DNA of 43,521 nt from Propionivibrio sp. (GTDB taxonomy: Bacteria; Pseudomonadota; Gammaproteobacteria; Burkholderiales; Rhodocyclaceae). Position 1 is the first letter of the stretch; every line of letters begins with the position of its first letter. Below the pieces are notes generated by a model, which made no database searches, was not told the origin of the DNA, and saw only the letters and a program-made list of their open reading frames with translations. The DNA lies in contig NZ_JAPUVO010000123.1 in NCBI RefSeq assembly GCF_029255185.1, positions 1-43,521 on the forward strand, written 5' to 3'. This document shows, one piece after another, positions 43,244-43,521 of the stretch. A program made the translations under genes and the position numbers.

Positions 43244-43521
43244 GCAGGGCTCCGAACGGGTTGGTGGGAGTCCATGAAGGCGCTGTTCCGTCAACAAGCC
43301 AAGCCAGCAATTGGCAACGATGTGGATTTCGGTTCGACTGCGGGATTCGGATTCGAACTGCGCCATGATTGTTGATGCAACCGTGCTTATCCGGTTAGCT
43401 CCCATGCCTACTACCTGTAGTGGGACGTAATTTTTTTGCATATAGTTCGGCATAGGTTGGCGCAGTGACGTCGCCAGCAATGCCCAGCAGGGAGCGGAAA
43501 GCGTTGAATGGGTAGAAGCGG
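43244..43521. other. Right edge without a supported gene
   Basis: The minus-strand frame of the AlpA-like gene stays open to 43480 but reads like non-coding sequence; a longer form of that protein starting in this stretch cannot be excluded. Nothing else is seen. Confidence 0.4.

Noticed and set aside
43244-43480. 79-residue N-terminal extension of the AlpA-like protein
   Set aside because: The stretch has no recognised domain and several alternative starts; excisionase-type proteins are normally about 65-80 residues, so the short form is preferred.

Overview
The window reads as chromosomal DNA of a GC-rich betaproteobacterium. Rhodocyclales (Dechloromonas/Azonexus/Accumulibacter-like) is my best guess, inferred from gene content: monofunctional RelA, class I fumarase, an acs gene followed by a cNMP/CBS/DUF294 protein and a DnaQ-like exonuclease, and a Pat acetyltransferase. 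I ran no marker-gene comparison.

Region 1 (1-28.6 kb) is a dense housekeeping segment. It holds a chemoreceptor tail, a periplasmic amino-acid-type binding protein and relA, followed by a transposase scrap. A minus-strand run follows: fumarase, DUF4143 ATPase, murI, HI0933-type flavoprotein and an AI-2E-type permease. Next come a membrane-anchored C13 (legumain-like) peptidase, a hotdog thioesterase, acs, the cNMP/CBS/DUF294 protein, the exonuclease, a CitE-like lyase and a MazG-like pyrophosphohydrolase. The segment ends with rlmJ, a glycine-rich RRM protein, a nitronate-monooxygenase-like flavoprotein, folE, an AEC permease, rluA, a GATE-domain membrane protein, pat, rsmJ and one unknown gene. 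Acs and its probable regulator Pat lie about 10 kb apart.

Region 2 (28.6-36.5 kb) is more accessory. It has a DHA2-type MFS exporter with a divergent LysR regulator, a toxin-first HigBA/RelE-type toxin-antitoxin pair, a solo YjjJ-type HipA kinase behind an AT-rich promoter with repeated 12-mers, and a second LysR gene divergent from a beta-class glutathione transferase and a YgiD-type dioxygenase.

Region 3 (36.5-43.5 kb) looks like the edge of a genomic island at a tRNA-Ser(GGA) gene. Just before the tRNA lies a 129-bp non-coding segment bounded by a perfect 19-bp inverted repeat. Beyond it are a small HTH-like gene and the C-terminal part of a large serine recombinase that stops abruptly near 38619. 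At that point a tightly coupled six-gene operon of mostly unrecognised proteins begins; it ends in a Sir2-family gene that is itself cut off near 41830. A class II Fic gene follows, behind an array of six GGGYGTRW half-sites, then an AlpA-like excisionase. The block truncated at both ends (38.62-41.83 kb) is the best candidate here for an undescribed system, probably defence- or toxin-related, but its function is not readable from sequence alone.
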